Below are positions 44,005-52,713 of a stretch of 64,000 bases of DNA, piece by piece. The translations under genes were made by a program, and so were the position numbers. Position 1 is the stretch's first letter; each line of letters starts with the position of its first letter. The stretch is taken from NCBI GenBank assembly GCA_023430775.1, contig JAEYYY010000151.1:1-64000 (forward strand), in the 5' to 3' direction. The stretch is from Pseudomonadota bacterium (lineage in GTDB: Bacteria > Myxococcota_A > Polyangia > Haliangiales > Haliangiaceae). The notes under the pieces are model-generated. The model searched no databases, was not told the DNA's origin, and was given only the letters and a program-made list of their open reading frames with translations.

Positions 44005-44808
44005 ATGGCGCGCAGGTACAAGAAAGTCGAAGGCGGACACGGCCACCACGGTGGTGCATGGAAGGTCGCCTACGCCGACTTCGTCACCGCGATGATGGCG
44101 CTGTTCATGGTGCTCTGGCTGCTGGCGTCGACCGATGCGCAGAGCCGCAAGGAGATCTCGAACTACTTCCGCACCGGCATCCTTCCCGAGGGCGACCTGT
44201 CGATGGGCCGCGCGTCGCAGGCGGTGCCCGCGATCATCGAGCAGACGTCGAACCCGCCCTCCGGCGATGCCGAGCAGACGCTCGACGGTGGCGCCGATGC
44301 CGCGAAGCAGATCTCGGACAAGCTCGCACGCCTGTCGGCGATCGATTCGGGGTTGCAGAACGTGATCAAGAACGTCCACGTCCAGGTCACCTCCGAGGGC
44401 GTGGTGATCGATACCGTCGACGAGGACAAGGGACTGCTGTTCGATCTGGCGTCGGCCAAGCTCACCGAGCCGATGGAGCGCTTCCTCCGCGCGTTCACGC
44501 CGGTGCTGGTCTCCCTCGATAAACCGATCGTGATCAACGGCCACACCGATGCGCGGCCCTACGCGCCGGGCTCGAAGCTCTCCAACTGGGACCTGTCGTA
44601 TCAGCGCGCCGCTGCTGCGCGCGAGATCCTCGAGGGCAGTGGCCTGCCCGCGAAGGCCGTCGAGGGCGTGTTCGCGCGTGGCTCGACGCAGCTCTACAAG
44701 CCCGACGCACCGCTGTCGCCGCAGAACCGCCGCCTCACCTTCCTCGTCAAGATCGCCAGGTCTGACGGCAAGCGCGTGAAGGTCGACAACATCAAGCCGG
44801 CCAACTGA
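44005..44808 (+). CDS. motB: Flagellar motor stator protein MotB
   Basis: A 267-residue MotB. It has a basic N-terminal tail (HHGGAWKVAYADFVTAMMAL), with the proton-binding Asp at residue 25, and one transmembrane helix. A periplasmic plug and linker lead to a C-terminal OmpA peptidoglycan-binding domain (VINGHTDARPYAPGSKLSNW, LSYQRAAAAREIL, NRRLTFLVKI). The channel sequence looks like proton-type MotB rather than sodium-type PomB, but that call is weak. It anchors the stator to the cell wall. Confidence 0.95.
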   Translation: MARRYKKVEGGHGHHGGAWKVAYADFVTAMMALFMVLWLLASTDAQSRKEISNYFRTGILPEGDLSMGRASQAVPAIIEQTSNPPSGDAEQTLDGGADAAKQISDKLARLSAIDSGLQNVIKNVHVQVTSEGVVIDTVDEDKGLLFDLASAKLTEPMERFLRAFTPVLVSLDKPIVINGHTDARPYAPGSKLSNWDLSYQRAAAAREILEGSGLPAKAVEGVFARGSTQLYKPDAPLSPQNRRLTFLVKIARSDGKRVKVDNIKPAN

Positions 44809-44859
44809 GCGACTTCGCTGATCCTCGGATCGGCACGACGCTGGCAGTGGCAGATCGCC

Positions 44860-45378
44860 GTGCGCTTCCTCGCGATGCTGATCCTGAGTACGGGTGTGGC
44901 GGCTGCCGAACCCAAGGAGCCGTCCAGGCCGGTCGAGAAGTCCCCGCCGATCTACAGCGTCGAGCTGCGGATCGGCAAGGGCGTCGAGATGGGTGGCAGC
45001 GGCGAGATGACGACGACGCGCGGTGCGCCGATGAACGTCTCCTGCATCGTCGCGATCGCGATTCGCGACCAGCCATGGGTCAACGCCTACGGCGGGATGA
45101 TCGCGGAGCTGGTCGAGCGCAACGCGGTGGGTGCGGTCGCCGGCCTGCAGATGCCGGTGGAGAACACGCCGCTGCGCGTCGCCGCCGGAGCCACCTACAT
45201 GTTCAAGCCGTTCACCCTGTGGGGTGCCTCGGCGAGCGTCGGTGCGTGCAAGCGCGCGCGCCTCGGGATCTGTGGCGATGTCGAGCTGACGGCGTGGTTC
45301 GCCGGCACCGATCTCGCCGAGGGACGAACCGTGACGCAGCTGCAGGCGCGGATCGGCGTGGTGTTCGATGCGCTGTAG
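44860..45378 (+). CDS. Secreted beta-rich protein of unknown function
   Basis: A 172-residue protein from GTG 44860. It has a signal peptide (MRFLAMLILSTGVAAAE) and a mature part with alternating Gly/hydrophobic strands (IYSVELRIGKGVEMGGSG, AAGATYMFKPFTLWGASASV, RLGICGDVELTAWFAG), like a small outer-membrane or beta-sandwich protein. It follows motB by 51 bases and overlaps the next lipoprotein gene, so a motAB operon extension is possible. Family not recognised. Confidence 0.6.
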   Translation: MRFLAMLILSTGVAAAEPKEPSRPVEKSPPIYSVELRIGKGVEMGGSGEMTTTRGAPMNVSCIVAIAIRDQPWVNAYGGMIAELVERNAVGAVAGLQMPVENTPLRVAAGATYMFKPFTLWGASASVGACKRARLGICGDVELTAWFAGTDLAEGRTVTQLQARIGVVFDAL

Positions 45379-45592
45379 CTGGCTCGTGATCCTGCTGCTC
45401 GGCTGCGGCGAGGACATCTGTATCCGCGACAGCGATTGCGCCGTCGGTGAGGTCTGCATGGCCGAGGGCACCTGCGCCGGCAAGGCCGTCGCCGATGACG
45501 CCGGGGTCAGCGATGCCGAACCCGATGCGATCGAGGCCGAGCTCGCCGAGACGACTATCGAAGCCAAGCTAACGGTCGATGGAGATGAGTGA
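45368..45592 (+). CDS. Small Cys-rich acidic lipoprotein
   Basis: A 74-residue lipoprotein overlapping the previous gene by 11 bases. MRCSWLVILLLGCGEDICIR has a lipobox Cys ~13. The following Cys pattern (CIRDSDCAVGEVCMAEGTCA) is the short disulfide module frequent in myxobacterial lipoproteins. The rest is acidic and probably disordered. Its TGA overlaps the ATG of the HDOD gene. Confidence 0.6.
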   Translation: MRCSWLVILLLGCGEDICIRDSDCAVGEVCMAEGTCAGKAVADDAGVSDAEPDAIEAELAETTIEAKLTVDGDE

Positions 45593-46497
45593 TGGCGACT
45601 GCAGTTGCGACCAACGATGACGCGCTAGCCGCGAAGCTGGTGAAGTCGATCGACAGCCTCCCCACGCTGCCGATCGTCGCACTGCGGATCGGCGAGGTCG
45701 TGCACGGCAAGAACGTCACCGTGCAACAGGTCGCAGACATCCTGCGCACCGATCCGTCGACGAGCGCGAAGCTGTTGCGCCTCGTCAACTCGCCGTACTT
45801 CGGCATCCCCGGTGGCGTCTCCGACGTCTCGCGCGCGATCCCGTTCATCGGCTTCAACACGCTCTACCAGCTCGTGCTCTCGATCTCGGTGCTCGACGCG
45901 CTCGGCTCGAAGACCAGCGCGTTCGACATCAAGTCGCTGTGGATCCACTCGCTGTCGGTGGCCACCGCCGCCCGCGAGCTCGCCACCGAGGTCCGGTTCT
46001 CCGATGCGGGCGGCTGCTTCACGGCCGGTCTGCTACACGACATGGGCAAGATCGCGCTGGCCAAGCTCGACGGCGAGCGACTCGCGCGTGCCTACGCGAC
46101 GGCCAAGGAATCGGGCATCTCGCTCGAGGCCGCGGAACAGGCGGTGGGCCTGATCCCGCACGACAAGATCGGCAGCAAGCTGGCCAAGGCCTGGAAGTTC
46201 CCGGCGACGCTGGCCACGCCGATCGAGCACCACCACCACATTCACCGGCCCGAGGTGCGGGAACGCATGGGGCCGAACCTTCGATCGATCACCGAGATCG
46301 TCGCCGCAGCAGATCACGTCTCGCACGCCTGCGCCGCCGCTTTCGGTGCCGATCGAGATCCGGAGGTCGCCGACATCGCCGAGGCGAACGCGCTGTTCGA
46401 GAGGAACGGCCTGTCCCAGCAGCAGCTGGTGTCGCTCCAGGACCGGATCAAGACGGCGCTCGAAAAGTCGAAGGTGTTCCTCTCCTTGCTCGACTGA
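45592..46497 (+). CDS. HDOD-domain signalling protein
   Basis: A 301-residue protein filled by one HDOD domain: SIDSLPTLPIVALRIGEVV, ILRTDPSTSAKLLRLVNSPY, HSLSVATAARELATEV, TAGLLHDMGKIALAKL and ATPIEHHHHIHRPEVRERMG. Unlike many HDOD proteins it keeps several His/Asp of the HD metal site, so nucleotide phosphodiesterase activity is conceivable. HDOD proteins often regulate motility and cyclic-di-GMP responses. The ATG at 45592 (TGATG overlap, GGAGATGAG upstream) is preferred over GTG 45589. It lies between motAB and htpG. Confidence 0.85.
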   Translation: MATAVATNDDALAAKLVKSIDSLPTLPIVALRIGEVVHGKNVTVQQVADILRTDPSTSAKLLRLVNSPYFGIPGGVSDVSRAIPFIGFNTLYQLVLSISVLDALGSKTSAFDIKSLWIHSLSVATAARELATEVRFSDAGGCFTAGLLHDMGKIALAKLDGERLARAYATAKESGISLEAAEQAVGLIPHDKIGSKLAKAWKFPATLATPIEHHHHIHRPEVRERMGPNLRSITEIVAAADHVSHACAAAFGADRDPEVADIAEANALFERNGLSQQQLVSLQDRIKTALEKSKVFLSLLD

Positions 46498-46558
46498 CGG
46501 GTGGAAAGCCTCTCGGGGGGCTTGCTCGTGGCTTCGGCGCGATTAATTTCGGGCCGTC

Positions 46559-48457
46559 ATGACGAGCGAACGCCACGAGTTCCAGGCCGAGGTGAAGCAA
46601 CTCCTGGATCTGATGATCCATTCCCTCTACTCGGACAAAGACATCTTCTTACGCGAGCTGATCTCGAACGCGTCCGACGCGCTCGACAAGCTCCGGTTCG
46701 AGCAGCTGACGAGGAGTGACCTCGGCGCCGGCGAGCTGCACATCCGGCTCGAGACCGACAAGGCCGCGCGCACGCTGTCGATCAGCGACAACGGCATCGG
46801 CATGTCGCGCGAGGAGGTGGTCAAGAACATCGGCACGATCGCGAAGTCGGGCACACGCGAGTTCCTGAGCACGGTCAAGGATGCCGGCAGCAAGGACGTG
46901 CCGCCCGAGCTGATCGGTCAGTTCGGCGTCGGCTTCTACTCGGCGTTCATGGTGGCCGACAAGATCGAGCTGGTGACCAGGCGGGCCGGCGAGACCACGG
47001 CGACGCGCTGGGAATCGACGGGTGATGGCTCGTACACGATCGGCGATGCCGAGCGCGGCCACAACGGCACCACGGTGACGCTGCACCTCAAGGCCGTCGA
47101 CGACGAGCGCGGCATGCACGACTACACCGACGAGCACGTGCTCGCGGGCATCGTCAAGCGCTACTCGGACTTCGTCGGCTATCCGATCCGCATCAAGCAG
47201 TGGAAGCAGGCCGACGGCTCGCAGGTGATCGAGGACGAGACGCTCAACTCGATGAAGGCGATCTGGGACCGCCCGAAGAACGAGGTCACCGAGCAGGAGT
47301 ACAAGGACTTCTATCGCCACCTGACGCACGACTGGACGGATCCGCTGCGCAGCGTGCCGGTGAAGATGGAAGGCACGATCGAGGCGTACTCGCTGCTCTA
47401 CGTGCCGAGCAAGGCGCCGTTCGATCTCTACAGCCCCGAGATGAAGCGCGGGCTGCAGCTCTACGTCAAGCGCGTGTTCGTGATGGACGAGTGCAAGGAG
47501 CTGATGCCGACCTGGCTGCGCTTCGTGCGCGGCGTCGTCGATGCCCACGATCTGTCGCTCAACGTGTCGCGCGAGATCCTGCAGAAGGATCGCCAGATCC
47601 AGGTGATCCGGAAGCAGCTGATCAAGAAGGTACTCGCCACGCTCGAGGAGATGAAGCGCGACAAGCACGACGATTACGTCCAGTTCTGGACCGCCTTCGG
47701 CACCGTGCTCAAGGAGGGCCTGATCGCGCCCGACGGCGACAAGGACAAGCTGCTCGATCTGGTGGTCACCGCGTCGACCGATCGCAGCGCGCCGCTGGTC
47801 TCGCTCGAGCAGTACGCCGGCCGGATGAAGGAGGGCCAGGACGCGATCTACTTCCTGACCGGCTCGTCGGCCGAGGCGCTCGCGAAGTCGCCGCTGCTCG
47901 AGAAGTTCACCGAGCGCGGCTACGAGGTGCTGCTGTTCTCCGATCCGATCGACGAGCTGTGGCTCGAGCAGCCGCTGAAGTACAAGGACAAGCCGCTCAA
48001 GTCGATCGCCCGCGGCGACATCGAGCTCGGCAGCGAGGACGAGCGCAAGCAGGCCGCGAACAAGCTCGACGAGCAGAAGAAGGAGCTCGGCGACCTGCTG
48101 AACTGCTTGCGCGTCCACCTCCAGGATCAGGTCAAGGAGGTCCGGCTGTCGAACCGGCTGACCTCGTCGGTGGCGTGCCTGGTGGCCGACGAGCACGACA
48201 TGACGGCGCGCATGCAGCGCATGCTCGAACAGCTCGGCCACGCGGTGCCGAAGAGCAAGCCGGTGCTCGAGCTCAACCCCGGTCACCCGATGGTCGAGAA
48301 GCTGCGCGGCGTGTTCCAGACCAGCAACGCCGATCCTCGGCTGCCGACGTACGCCCAGCTGCTGTTCGGCCAGGCCTACCTGGCGGAGACCGGCCACGTC
48401 CCCGATCCGAACGCGTTCGGCAACGCGCTCGTCGACCTGATGACTCGCGCGCTCTAA
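46559..48457 (+). CDS. htpG: Molecular chaperone HtpG (Hsp90 family)
   Basis: A 632-residue Hsp90 of normal length. The GHKL ATPase motifs are LISNASDALDKLRFEQL, ISDNGIGMSREEVVKNIGTI, AKSGTREFL and LIGQFGVGFYSAFMVADKI. The middle domain has SLLYVPSKAPFDLY, LNVSREILQKDRQIQVIRKQ and YFLTGSS. The C-terminal dimerisation domain ends the protein, without the eukaryotic MEEVD tail. It folds client proteins in the cytoplasm, using ATP. The ATG at 46559 is the only start that keeps the conserved N-terminus (FQAEVKQLLDLM). The 3' end overlaps the convergent DUF3806 gene by four bases. Confidence 0.97.
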   Translation: MTSERHEFQAEVKQLLDLMIHSLYSDKDIFLRELISNASDALDKLRFEQLTRSDLGAGELHIRLETDKAARTLSISDNGIGMSREEVVKNIGTIAKSGTREFLSTVKDAGSKDVPPELIGQFGVGFYSAFMVADKIELVTRRAGETTATRWESTGDGSYTIGDAERGHNGTTVTLHLKAVDDERGMHDYTDEHVLAGIVKRYSDFVGYPIRIKQWKQADGSQVIEDETLNSMKAIWDRPKNEVTEQEYKDFYRHLTHDWTDPLRSVPVKMEGTIEAYSLLYVPSKAPFDLYSPEMKRGLQLYVKRVFVMDECKELMPTWLRFVRGVVDAHDLSLNVSREILQKDRQIQVIRKQLIKKVLATLEEMKRDKHDDYVQFWTAFGTVLKEGLIAPDGDKDKLLDLVVTASTDRSAPLVSLEQYAGRMKEGQDAIYFLTGSSAEALAKSPLLEKFTERGYEVLLFSDPIDELWLEQPLKYKDKPLKSIARGDIELGSEDERKQAANKLDEQKKELGDLLNCLRVHLQDQVKEVRLSNRLTSSVACLVADEHDMTARMQRMLEQLGHAVPKSKPVLELNPGHPMVEKLRGVFQTSNADPRLPTYAQLLFGQAYLAETGHVPDPNAFGNALVDLMTRAL

Positions 48458-48861
48458 CCCAGCGCGAGAAGGTCGCGAATCATCGCCGAGCCGACACGCT
48501 CGACGAAGTCGGTCTCGCCGGACTGCCAGCGCTTCGCGACCAGGTTGCACGGGTAGACGAGCGTGCCGTTCGCCTGACCGTGAACGGCGAGCTCGGTGCC
48601 GTGCTCGTCGGTCGCGATCACCCAGGTCAGCCCGGCTTCGTCGACGAGGTGCTGACCGAATGCGATGCCGACCATGTTGATCAACGGATTCGGATCGTCG
48701 CCCGATTCGCGCAGGGCCTCCGTCCACGAGCTCCACAGGCCATCGAGCTTGCCGAGCGGTGTGGTGGCGCCACCACCGTACTTCTCGGCCATCGCCCACG
48801 CGCGCTCGAGGTGATCGGCGATCCAGGCAAGCTCGCCCTCGTTCGGTGTATCGAGCTTCAT
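48454..48861 (-). CDS. DUF3806-like protein
   Basis: A 135-residue soluble protein matching the DUF3806 pattern: ELAWIADHLERAWAMAEKYG, WTEALRESGDDPNPLINMVG, IAFGQHLVDEAGLTWVIATD and LVYPCNLVAKRW. These domains are widespread and uncharacterised. Its ATG (48861) overlaps the stop of the TerB-like gene (ATGA), so the pair is cotranscribed. Confidence 0.75.
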   Translation of the reverse strand: MKLDTPNEGELAWIADHLERAWAMAEKYGGGATTPLGKLDGLWSSWTEALRESGDDPNPLINMVGIAFGQHLVDEAGLTWVIATDEHGTELAVHGQANGTLVYPCNLVAKRWQSGETDFVERVGSAMIRDLLALG

Positions 48862-49268
48862 GCCTTGCGCACCGCTTTGAAGGTCTCGCGGACTTCCTCG
48901 ATCTCGACGTCGACGGTCAGGCCCTCGAGCGCGGAGGCCGGTAGCTTCAACGCGTCGGCGAGTGCGCGCAGATAATCGTTTTCGGCGAGATCGGTGACCT
49001 CGTCGGCTTCGATCACGGTGCTGACGAGGAGCAACAGCTTCTTGCGGTCGGCCTCGGAGTCACCGGCGAAGTAACCGACGAGGTTGCTCATGTCGAACTT
49101 CGCAGGCTCGAACGATGCGATGCAGGCCTCGACCTCGACCCGCGCTTCACCGGCCAGCTCGACGAGCAGCGCGCGGATCTCCGTGGTCTCCTTCGGATGC
49201 AGCTCGCCATCAGCGTATGCGGCACCGAGCAGCAGCTCGCACAGCGGAAAGATGCGGTCCGACGACAT
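48858..49268 (-). CDS. TerB-like protein
   Basis: A 136-residue all-helical protein: LCELLLGAAYADGELHPKET, EIRALLVELAG, DSEADRKKLLLLVSTVIEAD and DYLRALADALKLP. The paired ADGE and E(A)DEVT loops resemble the acidic metal-binding helices of TerB/DjlA-type domains. The usual role is envelope-associated scaffolding or tellurite stress. The ATG at 49268 begins the conserved helix. It is upstream of, and coupled to, the DUF3806 gene. Confidence 0.7.
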   Translation of the reverse strand: MSSDRIFPLCELLLGAAYADGELHPKETTEIRALLVELAGEARVEVEACIASFEPAKFDMSNLVGYFAGDSEADRKKLLLLVSTVIEADEVTDLAENDYLRALADALKLPASALEGLTVDVEIEEVRETFKAVRKA

Positions 49269-49294
49269 GGCGCCGAACGTAGCTGGTTTTGCCT

Positions 49295-50716
49295 CTACTT
49301 CGCGCGCGGAATCGCGACGATGAAGCAGGCACCGCGATCGCGGTCGCGGCGGTAGCTGATGCGGCCCTCGAGCATCTGCATCACGTAGGCGGAGATCGCG
49401 AGCCCGAGGCCGGTGCCCTCGCGCGTGGTGGACGCGAACGGCTCGAACATGGTGTCGGCGATCTCGGGCGCGACGCCCGGGCCATCGTCGGTGACGGTCA
49501 GGATGACCTCGGTGTCGGTGACCTTGGCCGTGACGTCGACGACGCCGTCCTTCGGCGACGCGTTCGCGGCGTTGCGCATGAGATTCGCGATCACCTGGAG
49601 GAACAGCGACTCGGCGATCATCACCTCGCAGGCTGGCAGCTCGGCGACCTGGAGCTTCGCGCGTTCGCGGACGTAGCCGCCGGCGACCCGACACGCGCGC
49701 TCGACGACGCGCGACAGCGGGACCGCCTTGCGCGCGACATCTCCGTCGCGGATGAACTTGCGCATCTGGACGAACAGCTGGATGGCTTCCTCGCCCGCCG
49801 CGTTGGCCTCGACGACCGCTTGCTCCATCGCTTCGGGGTCTTCACCGGCGAAGGCGGAGATGTCGCCGAGTGCGGCGGTGAGCGCCTGCATCGTGCCCGC
49901 GAGATCGTGAAGCAGTGACGAGGTCAGCGCGCCGAGCGTGGCCTGGCGCATCAGCTGGTTGACGCGCGACGAGCTCGACGAGGCGACGTCGATCGACGTG
50001 ATGCGGGCTTCGAGCACGCCGCAGGCGCGCTGCGCGCGGTGGGCCATGTAGCGAACGACGGCGCGCGCCGATTCGGTGACACCGCGGGCGCGGAGGATCA
50101 GCTCGCCATCGGCATCGAGCGGGAGCTCGAGGAACCAGCCGACGCCGACCTTGGGGACCGAGCCGCCGGTGAACGGATGCTCGCCGGATTCGGAGCGCAC
50201 CACGGTGGCGCAGGCGGTGACGCCTTCGACCATCAGGGCGCGGCGGACGATCACCTCGGAGAGCTCGAGCGGCGCGCGGGTGGTGGCCAGCTCGTCGTCG
50301 AGGTTGGAGAGCGAGAGGGCATCTTCGACGGAGGCGAACAGCCGGCGCTGGAGCTCGCGCTGCTCGAGCCCACGCCGAACGACGATCTCGATCTCGTCGT
50401 GCCACGGCTTGCCGACCTTGTAGGGCGCATCGGGCGACATCAGCGCACGCTGGGCGCGCTCGTCGAGGTAGCCGGTCAGCAGCACGCGAACCGCGTCGCG
50501 CTGGTGGGCGCGGGCGAACTCGAGGACCTCGATGCCGTCGTGATCGGGCATCTTGAGATCGGAGATGATGACGTCGTACTGGTGCTCGGTGAGGGCATCG
50601 AAGGCCTCACCGCCGGAAGCGACCGCCTCGACGCGATAGCTCTCGGAGAGCTCGTCGACGAGGGCTTCGCGGACGTGGTCGTCATCGTCGACAACGAGAA
50701 TGCGTGCGTGCTTCAT
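49295..50716 (-). CDS. Receiver-domain histidine kinase (N-terminal REC plus HATPase)
   Basis: A 473-residue protein. The receiver (~residues 4-120) has ILVVDDDDHVREALVDEL, the phosphoacceptor Asp in DVIISDLKMPDHDG and LLTGYLDERAQ, with KVGKPWHDE. A GAF-like middle follows (VRSESGEHPFTGGSVPKVGV). A kinase module comes next: the His of SLLHDLAGTMQALTAAL, NLMRNAANASPKDG, DDGPGVAP and GTGLGLAISAYVMQ. The ATG at 50716 overlaps the stop of the PAS gene (ATGA). The receiver-first, kinase-last order suggests a phosphorelay with its PAS-HisKA neighbour. Confidence 0.85.
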   Translation of the reverse strand: MKHARILVVDDDDHVREALVDELSESYRVEAVASGGEAFDALTEHQYDVIISDLKMPDHDGIEVLEFARAHQRDAVRVLLTGYLDERAQRALMSPDAPYKVGKPWHDEIEIVVRRGLEQRELQRRLFASVEDALSLSNLDDELATTRAPLELSEVIVRRALMVEGVTACATVVRSESGEHPFTGGSVPKVGVGWFLELPLDADGELILRARGVTESARAVVRYMAHRAQRACGVLEARITSIDVASSSSSRVNQLMRQATLGALTSSLLHDLAGTMQALTAALGDISAFAGEDPEAMEQAVVEANAAGEEAIQLFVQMRKFIRDGDVARKAVPLSRVVERACRVAGGYVRERAKLQVAELPACEVMIAESLFLQVIANLMRNAANASPKDGVVDVTAKVTDTEVILTVTDDGPGVAPEIADTMFEPFASTTREGTGLGLAISAYVMQMLEGRISYRRDRDRGACFIVAIPRAK

Positions 50717-51510
50717 GACTGACCTTTGGTCGGGATGTCGTCGAGCCGTTCGGAGAACGTGGCGAGCACGACCTCCAGCTCGCGCGGCAGCTCGGGACGG
50801 TGCTGGACGTCCTCGAAGGTGTTGGAGCGGCTCGCCTGGACGATCGCGGCGACGTTGGATTCGATGCGGCGCGCGATCTGCTTGATGCGGCCGGTGAGGC
50901 GCTCCTGCTCGGTGCGAAGATCGGGCGGAAGCTTCGCGGAGAGCTGCTCGAGCCGGCGGACCGTGCTGCTCAGCGCGCCGACCGGGTTGTTGAGGTGGTG
51001 CGCGATGCCGGCCACCAGCTCGCCCATCGCGGCGCGCCACGCGAGCAGCGCGATCTCGTGGTTGCGGGTCTCGAGCTCGAGCTTGGTGATCTCGAGGGCG
51101 GAGTGCGCCTTCTCGAGCTCGGCGTGGGCGGTGAACAGCGCGGTGTGCTTGGCCTGGAGCTCGTCCTCGAGCATCCGCCGCTCCGAGATGTCGCGCGCCA
51201 TGTAGGCGGCCACCGCACCATGCTCGGCGGTGACGAGGTGAGCGACCTGGAGCGCGGCATAGATCGGGTAGCCGTCGCCACGCTTGAAGGTGACGTCCTC
51301 GTAGCGGCCCGGCAGGGTGAGGTCGCGCTCGGGATCATAGGAGAGGTCGGCGAGGGACATGCCGACCAGCTCGTCGGCGTCGCGCGCGAACATGTCGACG
51401 GCGACCAGGTTTGCCGACACCACCCTCCAGTGGGTGCGCTCGACTACGAACGCGGCGTCCGGACTGTTCTCGAAGAGCAGTCCGAACACTTCCTCGGCGA
51501 TCCTGTTCAC
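50713..51510 (-). CDS. PAS sensor with HisKA-like dimerisation region but no ATPase domain
   Basis: A 265-residue protein from GTG 51510. It has a PAS domain (~residues 8-115: LLFENSPDAAFVVERTHWRV, ADELVGMSLADLSYDPERDL, AAYMARDISERRML), a coiled coil and a HisKA-like helix pair with GELVAGIAHHLNNPVGALSS. The protein ends after a further ~80 residues (ERLDDIPTKGQS) and has no N, G1 or G2 box. It cannot phosphorylate itself. The HATPase of the coupled gene 49295-50716 could act in trans. It is divergent from flgB across a 109-bp gap. Confidence 0.8.
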   Translation of the reverse strand: MNRIAEEVFGLLFENSPDAAFVVERTHWRVVSANLVAVDMFARDADELVGMSLADLSYDPERDLTLPGRYEDVTFKRGDGYPIYAALQVAHLVTAEHGAVAAYMARDISERRMLEDELQAKHTALFTAHAELEKAHSALEITKLELETRNHEIALLAWRAAMGELVAGIAHHLNNPVGALSSTVRRLEQLSAKLPPDLRTEQERLTGRIKQIARRIESNVAAIVQASRSNTFEDVQHRPELPRELEVVLATFSERLDDIPTKGQS

Positions 51511-51619
51511 GACAGGAGACTCGACCAGGAAATCGGAGCGTCAAGGACGACGACGTCAGGTTCGCCGACGCAGGTAACTGGGCGCCGCGCTTCGATCTGC
51601 GATCGGCCCGCCCCTTGCT

Positions 51620-51967
51620 GTGAGACCCCTCGTGGCCGCCATCGACGGATCTCTCGACACCCTCCAGGCGTCGCTCACGTTCCATCGCGAGCGCCATACG
51701 GTGCTCGCCGGTAATGTGGCGAACCTCGATACGCCGGGCTACCGCCCGCTCGACCTGTCGCGCCCGTCTCCAGGTAGCGACGGCCAGGCGCAGGTCATCA
51801 CCTCGTTCGATGACGGCGGCAACTTCCAGGGCCCCGATGGCAACGCGGTTTCGCTCGAACGCGAGCTCGCGAAGATCGATGCAAACCGGACCCGCTACAA
51901 CACCACGGCAGAGCTGGTGTCGCGGCGGATCGCGATGCTGCGTTACGCAGCGGGAGATGGCACCTGA
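51620..51967 (+). CDS. flgB: Flagellar proximal rod protein FlgB
   Basis: A 115-residue rod protein. The conserved N-terminal motif is RHTVLAGNVANLDTPGYRPL (N-x2-N-x-x-TPGY), and the C-terminal helix is VSRRIAMLRYAAG. FlgB joins FliF/FliE to the rod. GTG 51620 is used; a second in-frame GTG at 51632 is possible. Its stop overlaps the flgC start (TGATG). This is the first gene of the large flagellar operon. Confidence 0.92.
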   Translation: MRPLVAAIDGSLDTLQASLTFHRERHTVLAGNVANLDTPGYRPLDLSRPSPGSDGQAQVITSFDDGGNFQGPDGNAVSLERELAKIDANRTRYNTTAELVSRRIAMLRYAAGDGT

Positions 51968-52416
51968 TGTCGGGCGCGGTCACGAATACGACTGATTTCT
52001 TCACCGCGATGGAAGTCTCGGCGTCGGGCCTGTCGGCTCAGCGCACGCGGATGAACGTCGCGTCCTCCAACCTCGCGAACGCGCAGACCACGCAGGGCGC
52101 CGACGGCGGACCGTATCGCCGCCGCGACGTGGTGATGCAGTCGACAGAGCTTCCGGAAACCGCGGGCACGCAGTTCGGCGAGTTCGTGCGCGGCGTCGCC
52201 GTGCAGCAGATCACCGAAGATCAGAAGGCGCCTCGCCTCGAGTACGACCCCGGGCATCCGCACGCGAATGCGGAGGGCTACGTCGCGTATCCGAACATCA
52301 ACCCCGTCGAGGAGATGGTCGACATGATCACCGCCTCGCGGGCGTACGAAGCCGGCATCACCGCGATGTCGACGGCCGTCAACATGGCCGAGCGCGCCCT
52401 GGGGATCGGTCGATGA
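51967..52416 (+). CDS. flgC: Flagellar rod protein FlgC
   Basis: A 149-residue FlgC. The N-terminal rod motif is SASGLSAQRTRMNVASSNLA, with NLANAQTT, then GGPYRRRDVVMQ. The C-terminal coiled-coil motif is EEMVDMITASRAYEAGITAM. Together with FlgB it builds the proximal rod in the periplasm and is exported by the flagellar apparatus without a signal peptide. It overlaps fliE by four bases (ATGA). Confidence 0.95.
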   Translation: MSGAVTNTTDFFTAMEVSASGLSAQRTRMNVASSNLANAQTTQGADGGPYRRRDVVMQSTELPETAGTQFGEFVRGVAVQQITEDQKAPRLEYDPGHPHANAEGYVAYPNINPVEEMVDMITASRAYEAGITAMSTAVNMAERALGIGR

Positions 52417-52706
52417 GCGTCGCGCCGATCGCCCCGCCGACCGTCGCGCCGATCGCCCCCACGCCGACCGAACCGACGGTCGCCGGCGCGCAGGGTGCGG
52501 ACTTCGGTTCGGCGCTCGCCGATGCGCGCGCGCTCGAGACCGATGCCACGAAGATGGCGGAGAAGTTCGCGAACGGCGATGCCTCCGTCGGGATCCACGA
52601 AGTGATGATCGCCTCCGAGAAGGCGAACCTCGCGCTCCGCTTTGCCACCACGCTCAAGAACAAGGCCGTCGAGGCCTATCGCGAGCTGATGAACACGCAG
52701 GTCTAG
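52413..52706 (+). CDS. fliE: Flagellar hook-basal body protein FliE
   Basis: A 97-residue FliE. It has an N-terminal Pro/Ala-rich stretch, then FGSALADARALETDATKMAE, ANGDASVGIHEVMIASEKAN and the conserved C-terminal helix LALRFATTLKNKAVEAYREL. FliE adapts the MS ring to the rod. The flgB-flgC-fliE order is the usual one. Confidence 0.93.
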   Translation: MSVAPIAPPTVAPIAPTPTEPTVAGAQGADFGSALADARALETDATKMAEKFANGDASVGIHEVMIASEKANLALRFATTLKNKAVEAYRELMNTQV

Positions 52707-52713
52707 GTAAGCC

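Noticed and set aside
43087..45567. Long minus-strand frames opposite motA and motB
   Set aside because: motA/motB have all conserved residues; the opposite frames are Arg/His-rich shadows.
46649..48799. A ~716-codon minus-strand frame opposite htpG
   Set aside because: htpG is certain on the plus strand; the opposite frame is Arg/Leu-rich noise.
51605..51618. A sigma-54-like GG-N10-GC pair just before flgB
   Set aside because: Transcription would begin inside the flgB coding start, and GC-rich sequence gives this pattern often; the TTGC match alone is too weak.
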